In this document: piece after piece, positions 1 to 9,438 of the stretch
How the letters are laid out: every line of letters begins with the position of its first letter
Numbering within the stretch: position 1 is the first letter of the stretch
Source of the DNA: an uncultured Acetobacteraceae bacterium
GTDB lineage: Bacteria > Pseudomonadota > Alphaproteobacteria > Acetobacterales > Acetobacteraceae
Direction: 5' to 3'
DNA: 64,000 nt
Assembly: GCA_937873205.1 (NCBI GenBank)
Contig: CALMVO010000089.1
Span: forward strand, 1-64,000
Position numbers and translations under genes: made by a program
The notes under the pieces: generated by a model
What the model saw: the letters and a program-made list of their open reading frames with translations, nothing else
Databases searched by the model: none
Told to the model about the DNA's origin: nothing

Positions 1-294
1 CCGCGCCGCGCGCCGCAGCAGCCAGACGCCCGCATCTGGCGCGGCATCCGCCTCCAGCTCCTCCGCCCTCAGCGCCAGGGCGCGCGCCCGTGCCAGCAGC
101 GCGGCGCAGCCGAGCCCGGCCACCAGCACCAGGAACGAAGCGGCGATGCCGAGCCGCATCGCCGCCGCCGCGCCCTGCAGGCCGCCGGCGCCGACGGCGA
201 CGATCGCGACCAGGACGCAGGCCGCCGTCCAGGGCAGCAGTCTCGCCGCGCGGGAACCGGCCTGGTTGTACGCAGCCAGCGCGGCGAGGCGCAT
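1..294 (-). CDS. Partial membrane protein, N-terminal part
   Basis: The reading frame begins at an ATG at 294 and runs off the left edge of the window, giving 98 residues with no stop. An AAGGGG Shine-Dalgarno-like stretch lies about 8 bases before the ATG. The translation has two hydrophobic stretches, roughly residues 19-40 and 46-68, separated by a short loop, then a charged segment rich in Arg, Glu and Asp. That is the look of an integral membrane protein with a cytoplasmic tail. No family is recognisable from this fragment and the function is unknown. It is divergent from the M1 peptidase, with 172 bases between them. Confidence 0.5.
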   Translation of the reverse strand, partial: MRLAALAAYNQAGSRAARLLPWTAACVLVAIVAVGAGGLQGAAAAMRLGIAASFLVLVAGLGCAALLARARALALRAEELEADAAPDAGVWLLRRAAR

Positions 295-466
295 CGGGAA
301 CCCCTTCCGGGCCGGAGAGCGAGACGGGCGTGTCCCAGGCCCGGATTTACCGCAGACCGGGGACCGCCTGACAAGGCCCGGGCGACCGGCCCCATTTCCC
401 GGCCCCAGGCACCCGCTTGGCTCATTCCGCTCTTGCATCGGGGGCGGCCGCTGGCGAGGTTAGGTC

Positions 467-2590
467 ATGCCGACTCGCCGCCGCACCCTCCCCGCCTCGA
501 TCCTCGCCTGTGCCGCCGCCTCGCTCGTCCTCGCACGGGCCGTCGTCGCCGCCGAGCAGCCCGGTGCGCCGACCGGCACGCCGCCGACGCCGTCGCATGA
601 CGCCGTCACGCACCCCGGACCGCCCGGCCCTGCGGCCTCGCCAACCACGCCCGACCCCGCCGTGATCTTCGCCCCGTTCGACGCCGGCAACCAGCCGAAC
701 GTCTACCGCTCCGCCGCCGGCATCCCGGGGCCGGGCTACTGGCAGAACCGCGCCGACTACGCGATCGACGCCACGATCGACACCGGACCGCACGTACTGC
801 ACGGCAGCGAGACCATCACCTACACCAATAACAGCCCCGACCCGCTCGACGTGCTCTGGGTGCAGCTCGACCAGAACATCTATCGTCCGGATGCGCGCGC
901 GAAGTTCGCCTCGCCCTACTTCTCCGGCCACTCGACCCAGGGCGACGAGATCGAGAGCGTCAGCGTGGAGCACGGCGGCCGGACCGTCTCGGCGCCGTTC
1001 CTGATCAGCGACACCCGCATGCAGGTGCGCCTGCCCACGACGCTGGCGCCCCGGGGGGCGCAGCTGAAGCTGCGCATCACCTGGCACTACACCGTGCCCG
1101 GCACCTGGGGCGGCCGTACGGCGGTCACGCCGACCCAGAACGGCGACATCTACGAGATGGCGCAATGGTATCCGCGCATGGCGGTCTATGATGATCTGCG
1201 CGGTTGGGACACCGGACCCTATCTCGGCCAGGAGTTCTACCTCGAGTACGGCGACATCGACTACCGCGTGACGGTGCCGTGGAATTTCCTGATCGAGGGC
1301 TCCGGCGAGCTGATGAACCCGGGCGAGGTACTGACCGCCACCGAGCGCGAGCGGCTGGCCGAGGCCGCCCGCAGCGACCGCACGGTGATGATCCGCGCCC
1401 CCTCCGAGATTACCGACCCCGCGACCCGGCCGACCCGGTCGGGCACCCTGACCTGGCACTTCCGGATGCGCCACACCCGCGACGTGGCGTTCGGCGCCTC
1501 GGCCGCCTTCGCCTGGGACGCCGCCCGCCTCGACCTGCCGCCGCTGGAGGCGAAATCTCAGGCGCCCTCCTGGCTGCCGTCATGGTTCCCCGGGGCACCC
1601 GCCCCGCAGATCCGGCTGGCGATGTCGATCTATCCCATCGAGGCGGCGCAGAACTGGGTTCGCTCCACCGAGTACGTGAAGCACGCGATCGAGTACTTCT
1701 CGAACCGATGGTACCAGTTCCCCTACCCGAACGCCGTGAACCTGGCCGGACACGGCGCCGGCATGGAATATCCGGCGATGGCCTTCGACGGCATCACCGA
1801 CTCCGGCAAGGAGCTGTTCTGGATCACCACGCACGAGCTCGGCCACGGCTGGTTCCCGATGATCGTCGGCACCAACGAGCGCCGGTTCGCCTTCATGGAC
1901 GAGGGCTTCAACACCTTCATCGACGTCTATGCCTCGGACCACTTCAACCATGGCGAATACGCGCCCAAGCGCGACCCCGAATACGCGCCGGGCGGCGGCA
2001 ACCCGGTGGATGAGATCGTGCCCTGGCTGCGCGACCCCAAGGCGCCGGCGATGCTGAGCCCGTCCGACCTCGTCTCCGAGACCTATCGGCACCCGATCAC
2101 CTACTTCAAGTCGGCGCTGGGGCTGGTTCTGCTGCGCGAGCAGATCCTGGGGCCGGCTCGCTTCGACCCGGCCTTCCGCCGCTACATCGCCGCCTGGGCC
2201 TTCAAGCACCCGACGCCGTACGACTTCTTCCGGCTGATGGACAGCGAGGCGGGCGAGGACCTGTCCTGGTGGTGGCGCGGCTGGTACCAGCACAACTGGA
2301 CCCTCGACATGGCGATCACCGGCGCCACCTACACCGACAACGACCCGGCGAAGGGCGTCTCGATCGGCCTCGACACCAAGGGCTGGCTGCTGATGCCGAC
2401 GACGCTCGAGGTCCGGCTGGCCAATGGCGGCCACATGCGGGTGACAGTGCCGGTCGAGGCCTGGATGAAGGGCGACCACATCACCGTGCAGCTGCCGACG
2501 CACGACGCGGTGCGCTCGGTGCTGCTCGACCCGGACGACAAGATCCCCGAGATCGACCGCGGCACCGACCGTCTTGACCTCGCTCCCTGA
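467..2590 (+). CDS. Secreted M1-family zinc metallopeptidase
   Basis: The 707-residue product starts with a basic, Ala-rich signal peptide (about residues 1-27) and a Pro/Thr-rich linker. It carries the complete gluzincin motif: HELGH at residues 456-460 followed after exactly 18 residues by the third zinc ligand Glu479. Ahead of it lies GAGMEYPAM, the counterpart of the GxMEN exopeptidase loop. Family knowledge makes it a periplasmic or exported aminopeptidase that trims N-terminal residues. The C-terminal ~100 residues are beta-rich and may pack against the catalytic domain. A GAGGT ribosome site precedes the ATG. Its last 17 bases overlap the next gene, so the two are probably co-expressed. 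Substrate is unknown. Confidence 0.9.
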   Translation: MPTRRRTLPASILACAAASLVLARAVVAAEQPGAPTGTPPTPSHDAVTHPGPPGPAASPTTPDPAVIFAPFDAGNQPNVYRSAAGIPGPGYWQNRADYAIDATIDTGPHVLHGSETITYTNNSPDPLDVLWVQLDQNIYRPDARAKFASPYFSGHSTQGDEIESVSVEHGGRTVSAPFLISDTRMQVRLPTTLAPRGAQLKLRITWHYTVPGTWGGRTAVTPTQNGDIYEMAQWYPRMAVYDDLRGWDTGPYLGQEFYLEYGDIDYRVTVPWNFLIEGSGELMNPGEVLTATERERLAEAARSDRTVMIRAPSEITDPATRPTRSGTLTWHFRMRHTRDVAFGASAAFAWDAARLDLPPLEAKSQAPSWLPSWFPGAPAPQIRLAMSIYPIEAAQNWVRSTEYVKHAIEYFSNRWYQFPYPNAVNLAGHGAGMEYPAMAFDGITDSGKELFWITTHELGHGWFPMIVGTNERRFAFMDEGFNTFIDVYASDHFNHGEYAPKRDPEYAPGGGNPVDEIVPWLRDPKAPAMLSPSDLVSETYRHPITYFKSALGLVLLREQILGPARFDPAFRRYIAAWAFKHPTPYDFFRLMDSEAGEDLSWWWRGWYQHNWTLDMAITGATYTDNDPAKGVSIGLDTKGWLLMPTTLEVRLANGGHMRVTVPVEAWMKGDHITVQLPTHDAVRSVLLDPDDKIPEIDRGTDRLDLAP

Positions 2591-4253
2591 CGCGGTCTTC
2601 CGATCGCCTACACAGGTCCGGGAGCCGCTCTGGAAGCGGGGCCGGAAGCGGGGCCGGGAGCTCGTCGGCGGGGTGCCGCACGCATCGCGCATCGTCCGGC
2701 AGGCGGAAGCCGCCCTGGCGGTGCTGTGGTGCGCGTGCACGGCGATCCTGCTGTGCTGGACGTTCGTCGCCGGCCTCTCCTTCCTGACCTTCCCGGACGA
2801 GGCGGCCCAGGTGTTGGGCGGCCAGATGCTGAACGATGGCGGCGTACTCTATCGCACCTTCGTCGACAGCCACGGACCGTTCATCTTCATGCTGGCGCAG
2901 GCCTATGGCGGAATGTTCGGCTGGTCCGCGCCGAACGGCGTGCGCGGCTTCAACATCCTGTTGACCGTGCTCGCCGTCCTGTCGGTCGCGGCGTCCCCCG
3001 CACTGACATCTCCGCGCGCTCGCGTCTGGGCGGTCTCCCTGTTCTGCGCCCTGCTGGCCGAGATCTGGCTGCGCCAAGGGTTCTACCAGTTCAGCTTCTA
3101 TCCGCTGGCCGGAGCGCTCGCGAGCATCGTGCTGAGCGGCCTCGTTCTTCCCGCCTGCCAGGGCGGCAGGCCGTCGCCCGGCCGCGCCCTGCCCGCCGGC
3201 TTCGTCCTGGTCTGCCTGGTCGCGAACGCCTACTCGTTCGCACCCTCGGCCGTGCTGCTGGCGCTGGCCGGATCGTCGACCGCGGCGGTGGCCGGACTGC
3301 GCGGCGCGCGGATGGCGCTTGGGGCTGGCACCCTGCTCGGGCTGATAGGCTTTGGCGCCTACATGCGCATCTTTGCCGACCTGCGCGGCTACCTGGCTTT
3401 CCACGTCGCCGAGAACCAGTTCGTCTACTCGCACTATATCGGCGCGTCCCTCGGGCAGTTCTGGCTCAGCCTAGTCCCCTCGCCCGACCGGCTGGAACGG
3501 GTGCAGGACATCGCCCTCTGCTGCACGGCAGCCGGCCTTGTCGGCCAACTGGCGCTGGCGGCGCACCACGTCGAATACCGGGCCCGCCGATCGTCGGTCA
3601 TCGCCGCGACGTTCGCGGGCATCGTCCTGCTCAACGGCCGCGGCTCGATCACCTTCCAGGACGGCACCTTCGTCTATGCGGCCATCACCGCCTTCTCGAT
3701 CACGTCGGCCAACGTGCTGGCCCTGCTGCCGTGCCGGGCCCGGATCGCAGGCACGCTCGGAACGGTCCTCGTCGCCGGCGCGGCCCTGCTGGCCACCAGG
3801 CAGGCGCCCTACCTGCCGCAGGGGATGACCGCCCGGGAGATCGCCCAGACGCCGCGATGGCCGATCGGCAGCCCGTCGGACGCGCCCCTCTTCAGGTTGA
3901 TCCGGCGGATCACCGGGCCGGAGCAGCGTATCCTCGCCCTGCCCTACCATCCCCGCTTCTACCTGCTGGCCGGCCGGATGCCGATCGAGGGCTACTACGC
4001 CTATTTTCGATGGGATGCGGACTACGCGCGGGCACCCTGGTTCGGGCGTCCGCACGACCTCTGCACGGCACTCGGGAAGACGCTTCCCGCCGTCATCAGC
4101 GTCGCCGAGGCCGGCGTCTGGGGCTATCGCCCGCGATCCTACATCCCGTGCCTCGCCGACATCCTGAGGACCCGCTACACGCAGGCCAAAGCCATGTCCG
4201 GCAATGACGGCGATCTCTACATCCTGGACAGCCCCGCCACGGGAAACCGCTAG
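2574..4253 (+). CDS. Polytopic membrane protein, GT-C glycosyltransferase-like
   Basis: This 559-residue protein has many hydrophobic helices from about residue 48 to 420, then a soluble C-terminal portion. A conserved-looking acidic loop (Asp98-Ser-His100-Gly-Pro) follows the first helix. That position resembles the catalytic loop of GT-C enzymes such as ArnT and PMT, which move sugars from polyprenyl carriers. The family call rests on topology and this loop only. The start used is a TTG that overlaps the end of the M1 peptidase by 17 bases. An internal GTG near 2661 or 2718 is also possible, because the first ~45 residues are basic and unusual. It converges with the ferritin-like pair. Confidence 0.6.
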   Translation: MTSLPDAVFRSPTQVREPLWKRGRKRGRELVGGVPHASRIVRQAEAALAVLWCACTAILLCWTFVAGLSFLTFPDEAAQVLGGQMLNDGGVLYRTFVDSHGPFIFMLAQAYGGMFGWSAPNGVRGFNILLTVLAVLSVAASPALTSPRARVWAVSLFCALLAEIWLRQGFYQFSFYPLAGALASIVLSGLVLPACQGGRPSPGRALPAGFVLVCLVANAYSFAPSAVLLALAGSSTAAVAGLRGARMALGAGTLLGLIGFGAYMRIFADLRGYLAFHVAENQFVYSHYIGASLGQFWLSLVPSPDRLERVQDIALCCTAAGLVGQLALAAHHVEYRARRSSVIAATFAGIVLLNGRGSITFQDGTFVYAAITAFSITSANVLALLPCRARIAGTLGTVLVAGAALLATRQAPYLPQGMTAREIAQTPRWPIGSPSDAPLFRLIRRITGPEQRILALPYHPRFYLLAGRMPIEGYYAYFRWDADYARAPWFGRPHDLCTALGKTLPAVISVAEAGVWGYRPRSYIPCLADILRTRYTQAKAMSGNDGDLYILDSPATGNR

Positions 4254-4381
4254 TCAACCGGGCGCGCAGAGACAACTGGCCGGTCGCCACGGCCGCGTCC
4301 CATCGGTTCCGGAAAGACTGTCGTTCTGATCGGCGGCCCAGGTCGTGACGATGCCCGGGCCGCGGATGAGGCCGGTAAGCC

Positions 4382-5296
4382 CTAGCCCCCCGAAGGCCGC
4401 CCGGCCACCCCGCCATCGGCGGCCGCCGGTGCCTGCCGCAGGTGCGGCCGGGCCCGCTCCCAGACCGAGAGCCCCTTCAGCGCCAGGTCGGCCATTGCCG
4501 GCAGAAGGCGCGGCTGCATGAGCCCGGGGTCGAAGGCGCTCATGCGGCGTGCGTTCTCGCGGTAGCAGTCCTCGACGAAGCCCCGGAACGAGAACCCGTC
4601 CAGAAACATGCTGGCCTGGGTCACGCTGAAATCTTGGCCGTCGTTGGTCTCCTGCCCGCGCCGCACCATGCCCAGCAGCCGCCGTCCGGCCCGGCCGTAG
4701 AAGCGCGTCGACTTGATGGCGCGCCGCGCCGCACCGAGCCCGCGCCTGCGCTCGCGCCAAGCCATGTAGTTGATGAAGAACACGATGTGCCGCGTCTCCT
4801 CGAACATCAGCACGTCAAAGATCTCGAACATCCCCTCCGGCAGGAACTTCGATTCGCGTGCCGTTTTGAAGGCGCCGAAGCCAAGGAACGCGTCCAGGCA
4901 CTCGCCGAAGCCGAAATCAATGAAGGCGGTCTCGAGGTCGGCCGGGAACGCCTCGATCGGCTGCTCGTGCGCGTCGATGCCGTAGCGCTCGATCATCACG
5001 CGGATCAGGTTGGCGTGGCGGCGCTCCTCGAATCCCTGTAGCGCCACCGCCTCCCGCACCACCGGGTCGCTCACCTGCTCGGTGAAGGAGTCGACGATGG
5101 CGCCGGCCCGGCGCTCGGTGTGATACACCTCCTGCCAGAACGGCACGCCGCGCAGCCGCGCCAGCTCAGCCTCGCTCAGCTCCGGCCAGGGCAGCGTCTC
5201 CGGATCGTAGTCCTGGTAGGTGTCGATGAACTGCCGGCAGAATACCGTCTTGTGCGCCTCCGATCCCGCGGCGACCCGCGCCGTCACCGCGTTCAT
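4382..5296 (-). CDS. Ferritin-like superfamily protein (downstream paralogue)
   Basis: The 304-residue, mostly helical product has two ExxRH-type motifs, EERRH and EETRH. In ferritin-like diiron proteins, Glu and His pairs on paired helices bind the metals. A further Glu-rich helix (FGFGECLDAFLGFG) lies between them. The N-terminus (GSEAHKTVFCRQFIDTY) matches that of the upstream gene, so the two are paralogues. Its ATG overlaps the upstream TGA as ATGA, indicating translational coupling. No signal peptide is seen. Possible roles are diiron oxidation of a small organic substrate or a redox/iron function; nothing nearby fixes the substrate. A small hydrophobic patch (IVFFINYMAW) follows the second motif. 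Confidence 0.75.
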   Translation of the reverse strand: MNAVTARVAAGSEAHKTVFCRQFIDTYQDYDPETLPWPELSEAELARLRGVPFWQEVYHTERRAGAIVDSFTEQVSDPVVREAVALQGFEERRHANLIRVMIERYGIDAHEQPIEAFPADLETAFIDFGFGECLDAFLGFGAFKTARESKFLPEGMFEIFDVLMFEETRHIVFFINYMAWRERRRGLGAARRAIKSTRFYGRAGRRLLGMVRRGQETNDGQDFSVTQASMFLDGFSFRGFVEDCYRENARRMSAFDPGLMQPRLLPAMADLALKGLSVWERARPHLRQAPAAADGGVAGRPSGG

Positions 5297-6282
5297 GCCG
5301 CCACCGCCGCGCGCGCCCGACGCGGTCGCAGCAACTGCCTCGTCAGCCGCAGCGCGCCCAGCCCCAGCCGCACCAGCGAGGGCATCGTCGTCGGCCGCAG
5401 CAGCCGACGGTCGTAACCGGAGAACCGGCGGTCGTTCTCCGACAGGCACAGCGCCATCAGCTCGGGCACGCTGAGCTCCACATCGGCCACCGCCCTGGTG
5501 CCGTTCACGGTGAAGTTGTTGTCCTGGGCGACCTGCTTGCCGTCGCCATCCATCGACTTCGCGAGCCCGATCCGCTCCCAGCCCAGGAACACCCAGACCG
5601 CCGCCACCCGCAGCTCGAACCAGGGCCGCCGCCACGCCGGCATGGTGCGGCGGTGCCAAGCCAGCCAGTTGGCGAACAGCAGGATGTGGCGGCACTCCTC
5701 CTGCATCACCGGCTCGAAGGTGTCGATCAGCTCGGGCGGGAAGATGCCGGAGCGGTCGGCCATCGCGAACAGCCCGAACGCGAAGAAGCTGTCGATGCAC
5801 TCCGAATACCCGGTGACTAGGTAGGCCCACTCCGGGTCGCGCGGCTCGACGTAATCCGGCTCCGCCGCCAGCGGGATGTCGTAGGCCGCCACCATCTTCG
5901 ACAGCACCTCCTTGTGTCGGTTCTCCTCCCAGCCGTTGCGCGCGATGGTCTCGCGCATCAGGGGATCGGCGATCGTGCGCGCATAGGCCGCCATGCGCAG
6001 CCGCGCCTTGCCCTCGGTCTGCACCGCGATGTCCCAGATCGGCAGCGCCACGATCCGCGCCAGGGTCGCGGCGTCGAGCTTGGGCCAGTCGATCACCGAC
6101 GGCTTGTACGGGTTGAAGGTGTCGTGGAACATCGCGCAGACGGCGCGCTTGTGCGCCTCGCTGCCCGGCGCCAGCGGGCCTGCGGCGGAACTGGTCCAGT
6201 GCCGAGCGGCGTGATCGGCGGCGCGGATGGTCGCGACGTCGACGCCGCGCGGCGACAGCGGAACGGGATCAGGCGAGGTCAT
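5293..6282 (-). CDS. Ferritin-like superfamily protein (upstream paralogue)
   Basis: The 329-residue product shares layout with its downstream neighbour. It has a GSEAHKRAVCAMFHDTF block near residue 40, the first metal-type motif EENRH, a Glu-containing helix (GYSECIDSFFAFGLF), and a second motif EECRH. Two ExxRH motifs on a helical scaffold point to a diiron ferritin-like fold. The chosen ATG at 6282 has an AGGA ribosome site 8 bases upstream. An in-frame ATG 12 codons earlier lacks one. The stop overlaps the next start by four bases. The pair looks like a tandem duplication that may act as a heterodimer, which is inference. No signal peptide is visible. Confidence 0.75.
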   Translation of the reverse strand: MTSPDPVPLSPRGVDVATIRAADHAARHWTSSAAGPLAPGSEAHKRAVCAMFHDTFNPYKPSVIDWPKLDAATLARIVALPIWDIAVQTEGKARLRMAAYARTIADPLMRETIARNGWEENRHKEVLSKMVAAYDIPLAAEPDYVEPRDPEWAYLVTGYSECIDSFFAFGLFAMADRSGIFPPELIDTFEPVMQEECRHILLFANWLAWHRRTMPAWRRPWFELRVAAVWVFLGWERIGLAKSMDGDGKQVAQDNNFTVNGTRAVADVELSVPELMALCLSENDRRFSGYDRRLLRPTTMPSLVRLGLGALRLTRQLLRPRRARAAVAA

Positions 6283-7183
6283 GGGCGTGGTCCTGACTGG
6301 AAGGGTCCGTGGCAACATCCCGATTCCTGGGTTCGGGCGGTCATCGTGGCGGCGCGGGACGGGCTGTTGGGCGCGATCCGGTGCACGCGGCACCGGCGGG
6401 CTCGGCCGCGACCCGGTGGGCCGCGCGGGTAGGGTCCGGCATCGTCCGCCGACGCTGCGGCGATCGCCTGCCCCGATATCGGAAGCGGCTCGGCCGCCGT
6501 CGGCAGCGCCTGGACGAGACGGTCGGACACGTTCCCCGACCAGGGCGGCCAGGCCGGGCGCGAGGCGGCCGCACGGCCGGCCGGCACGTCGCTCATCTGC
6601 CCTGGTGGCACTCGCTTGCCGTCCGCCCACGACCAAGCCGGCCGATCGGCGCCGCCGCTGCGACGCCGATCTGACCAAGCCGGGGGGCGGCCGCCAGGGC
6701 CGGCCAGTTCGCGGCGGACGGTTGAGGACAAGGCGGATCGCCGGTAGCTCACCCGGCAACCCTAGGACACGATCGGCGAACCGGATACAGCTTATCATCG
6801 CGGACTGCCGCCAAGGGCCTCGTCTCGATCCGTCGCGCGCAGGCCGCATGAGACGCCCTCGATATCCGGGCAGGATGCCGCTCCTCGACGATGGCTCCGG
6901 CGAGTCCGGCATGGGCGCATACCCCCCCGCAACGCGGGCGGTTGCGAGGGGGTTCCCCCCCGGGGGCCGCGCGGGGGGGGCGGGGGGGCGGGGCGGGGGG
7001 CGCGGCCCCCGCGGCTGGCTCGATTTGGCGCCGCCGCAGCCGGCCATCTCGTCCGCGGACCTGCGCATGACCGTCGGTCGATCCGCCGACAGGTAAGCGT
7101 GCCGGCCGGTGCCGCGCCGCCCGCCCGGCCCGTCATCAGACCGTCACAGGTGCCGGGTCCGCCGTCGCGATAGACCGTGCGCG
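6283..7183. other. Long intergenic region, no recognisable gene
   Basis: These 900 bases separate the ferritin-like pair (reading left) from the TonB receptor (reading right). They should hold both promoters. Open frames exist on both strands but read as Arg/Pro/Gly-rich strings with no ribosome site or family resemblance. I treat them as GC-driven artefacts. The only distinctive feature is a run of G-tracts at 6962-7000. Confidence 0.5.
6962..7000 (+). repeat. G-tract cluster, potential G-quadruplex
   Basis: Reading the plus strand there is a G5 tract, a short spacer, then G8, G7, G4 and G6 tracts separated by single C bases. This fits the pattern for a very stable G-quadruplex with one-base loops. 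A C-tract (C7) lies immediately upstream, so a G/C hairpin could compete. It sits about 185 bases before the TonB receptor start. Confidence 0.6.
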
Positions 7184-9346
7184 ATGTCCCGCCTGCCCAC
7201 GCTCGCCGCCTGCCTGCTGGCCACCACCATCGCCGGCGCCGGCGCCGTCCCCGCCCACGCCGGCGACCCCGAGCTCGTCACCGTCGGCCCGGCCGACAGC
7301 CTGGCCGCGCCCCCCGCCGCGCAGCCGGCGGACGCCCCCCAGCCGCCCGCCGTCATCGGCAAGGCGGCACTCGACCGGCTGGTGGCGCCGACCGGCAACT
7401 ATGACGACGCCATCCGGCTGTCGCCCTCGGTAATCGACGTCGCCCCGAACGGGCCCGGGCTCGGCGAGGCGCAGGTCCTGTCGATCCGCGGCTTCACCGA
7501 CGGCCAGTACAACGTGACCTTCGACGGCATTCCGTTTGCCGACAGCGACGACTTCACCCATCACAGTTCGGCCTACTTCGTGCTGCGCGACCTGGCCACG
7601 GTGAGCGTGGATCGCGGTCCCGGCGACGCCACCACGATCGGCGACGCCACCTTCGGCGGCACCGTGGCGCTGCGGTCGATCAGCCCCGCGGCCGGGGACG
7701 CGCTCTCGCCTGCGGTCTCGCTGGGCGCCTTCGCCACCCGTTCCGGCGGCGTGCTGGCGGAGAGCGGCATCCTGCCGGGGGGCGCCACGCTGGTGGTGGA
7801 CCTGGAAGGCGCCGGCAGCGAGGGCGCCCTCGACGGCGCCGCCCAACGCCGCGGCACCGCGTTTGCCAAGCTGGTGCTGCCGCTCTCGCCGACGACGACG
7901 CTGACGGTCGCCGGCAACGCCAGCCGCACCGTGCAGAACGAGCCGCTCGGCGCCACCCGCGCCGAGATTTCGGCGCTGGGTCCCGCAACCGCGCTCGACG
8001 GCGATCCACGCAGCCAGGCCTTCGAGGGCTACAACGACTCCGTCTACCACACCGACATCGCCTATGCCGCGCTGCACACCGCCCCGGGCGGCGGGCTGGC
8101 GCTGTCCGACACGCTCTACAGCTACGGCCTCGACCGCCACTTCGAGCAGGGACTCGATCCCGACGGCGAGACCCCGAACGGCACGGCGCTGGACGCCAAC
8201 GACGTGCCGGGCCAAGCCGGCCGCAATGGCCTGCGCGCCTGGGGCGACATCCTGCGCGCGACGCAGGCGCTGCCAGCCGGCCTCGCGCTGCAGACCGGGC
8301 TCTGGCTGGAGCGCCAGACCAACGCGCGCAGCCTCACCGAGATCGACCTCAGCGCCGGCGGCGCGTCGAACCCGGTGCTCTCACCGGTGTCCGGCGTGCC
8401 GGACTCCGCGGCAATCGACCGGTTGCAGCGCGAGACGCTGCTGACGGTGCAGCCATTCCTGCAGCTGGACTGGCAGGCCGCGCGCTGGCTGCGGCTCACC
8501 GCCGGCCTCAAGGGCGCCTGGTTCGACCGCTCGGTCGCAGCACCCGTCATGGAGGGCACACGGCTACCGGCCCGCTTCGACCGCGGCTTCGGCGCGGCCC
8601 TGCCCGCCTTCACGCTGCACGCGGCACCGGCACCGGGCTGGACCGCCTACGCGCAGCTGGCCCGCGGCTTCCTGGCGCCGCAGCTGCAGCTGTTCGACGT
8701 TGCCGACCCCGCCTCGGCCCGGCTGTCGCCGGAGCGAACCTGGAACATCCAGGTCGGCGCCCGCTGGCAGACGCCTGGCCTCATCGTCGCCGCGGACCTC
8801 TATGAGATCCTGTTCGACGATGCGGTCGGCGTGCGCACGGTGGGCGGCGAGAGCCAGGACTTCGCCGAGGGCCGCGTGACCTATCGCGGTCTCGAGGGCG
8901 AAGCCACCCGCGCCCTGGCGGCCGGCCTCGACCTCTACGGCAACGCCTCGCTGGACCAGGCTCGGCAGCATGGCTCGGCGGAGGGCGGCGTCGATGGTCC
9001 CGCACCGGACACGCCGCAGGCGACGCTCACCGGCGGGCTGCTGTTCTCCCGCCACGGGTTGTCCGCCTCGCTGCTCGACCGCTGGGTCGGCGCTTCCTAC
9101 GGCGATGTCGGCCGCGCTGCCTTCATCGACCCCTACAACCAGCTGGACCTCTCGGTCGGCGGCACCATCGGCGGCGCTTCGTGGCCTCCGGCCACGCCGC
9201 CGATCCGATTGCAGGCGCAGCTCTTCAACCTGCTGGACAGTCGCCGCATCGACGGCCTCGCCGGCTACACAGCCGCCGCCGGCATGCCGCTGTTCTGGAC
9301 CCAGGCCGGGTTGTCCGTCTTCCTGAGCGGCACCGCGCGCTTCTGA
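7184..9346 (+). CDS. TonB-dependent outer-membrane receptor
   Basis: The 720-residue product has a classical signal peptide (about residues 1-23, ending AHA). A plug domain covers roughly residues 60-170 (with SIRGF and DGIPF blocks), followed by a long beta-barrel ending in an aromatic residue (ARF), as outer-membrane proteins do. TonB receptors bring iron chelates, vitamins or sugars across the outer membrane using TonB-ExbBD energy. No exbBD or tonB gene is in the window. The start was set at the ATG before the signal peptide; an earlier in-frame start would add 25 very basic residues. The ligand is unknown. The neighbouring gene of unknown function may be related, as both point the same way. 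Confidence 0.9.
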   Translation: MSRLPTLAACLLATTIAGAGAVPAHAGDPELVTVGPADSLAAPPAAQPADAPQPPAVIGKAALDRLVAPTGNYDDAIRLSPSVIDVAPNGPGLGEAQVLSIRGFTDGQYNVTFDGIPFADSDDFTHHSSAYFVLRDLATVSVDRGPGDATTIGDATFGGTVALRSISPAAGDALSPAVSLGAFATRSGGVLAESGILPGGATLVVDLEGAGSEGALDGAAQRRGTAFAKLVLPLSPTTTLTVAGNASRTVQNEPLGATRAEISALGPATALDGDPRSQAFEGYNDSVYHTDIAYAALHTAPGGGLALSDTLYSYGLDRHFEQGLDPDGETPNGTALDANDVPGQAGRNGLRAWGDILRATQALPAGLALQTGLWLERQTNARSLTEIDLSAGGASNPVLSPVSGVPDSAAIDRLQRETLLTVQPFLQLDWQAARWLRLTAGLKGAWFDRSVAAPVMEGTRLPARFDRGFGAALPAFTLHAAPAPGWTAYAQLARGFLAPQLQLFDVADPASARLSPERTWNIQVGARWQTPGLIVAADLYEILFDDAVGVRTVGGESQDFAEGRVTYRGLEGEATRALAAGLDLYGNASLDQARQHGSAEGGVDGPAPDTPQATLTGGLLFSRHGLSASLLDRWVGASYGDVGRAAFIDPYNQLDLSVGGTIGGASWPPATPPIRLQAQLFNLLDSRRIDGLAGYTAAAGMPLFWTQAGLSVFLSGTARF

Positions 9347-9438
9347 GCCGCGGCGCTCCGGAGACGGGGCTTGCGGGTATTTCCGCCCGCGCGCGCATCG
9401 CCTACGCTCGTAGCGGAACCGCGAGGTGGTCGAGGCCG

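Noticed and set aside
6227-7096. 289-codon plus-strand frame in the ferritin-TonB gap
   Set aside because: Arg/Pro/Gly-rich and crosses the G-tract; no start signal or family.
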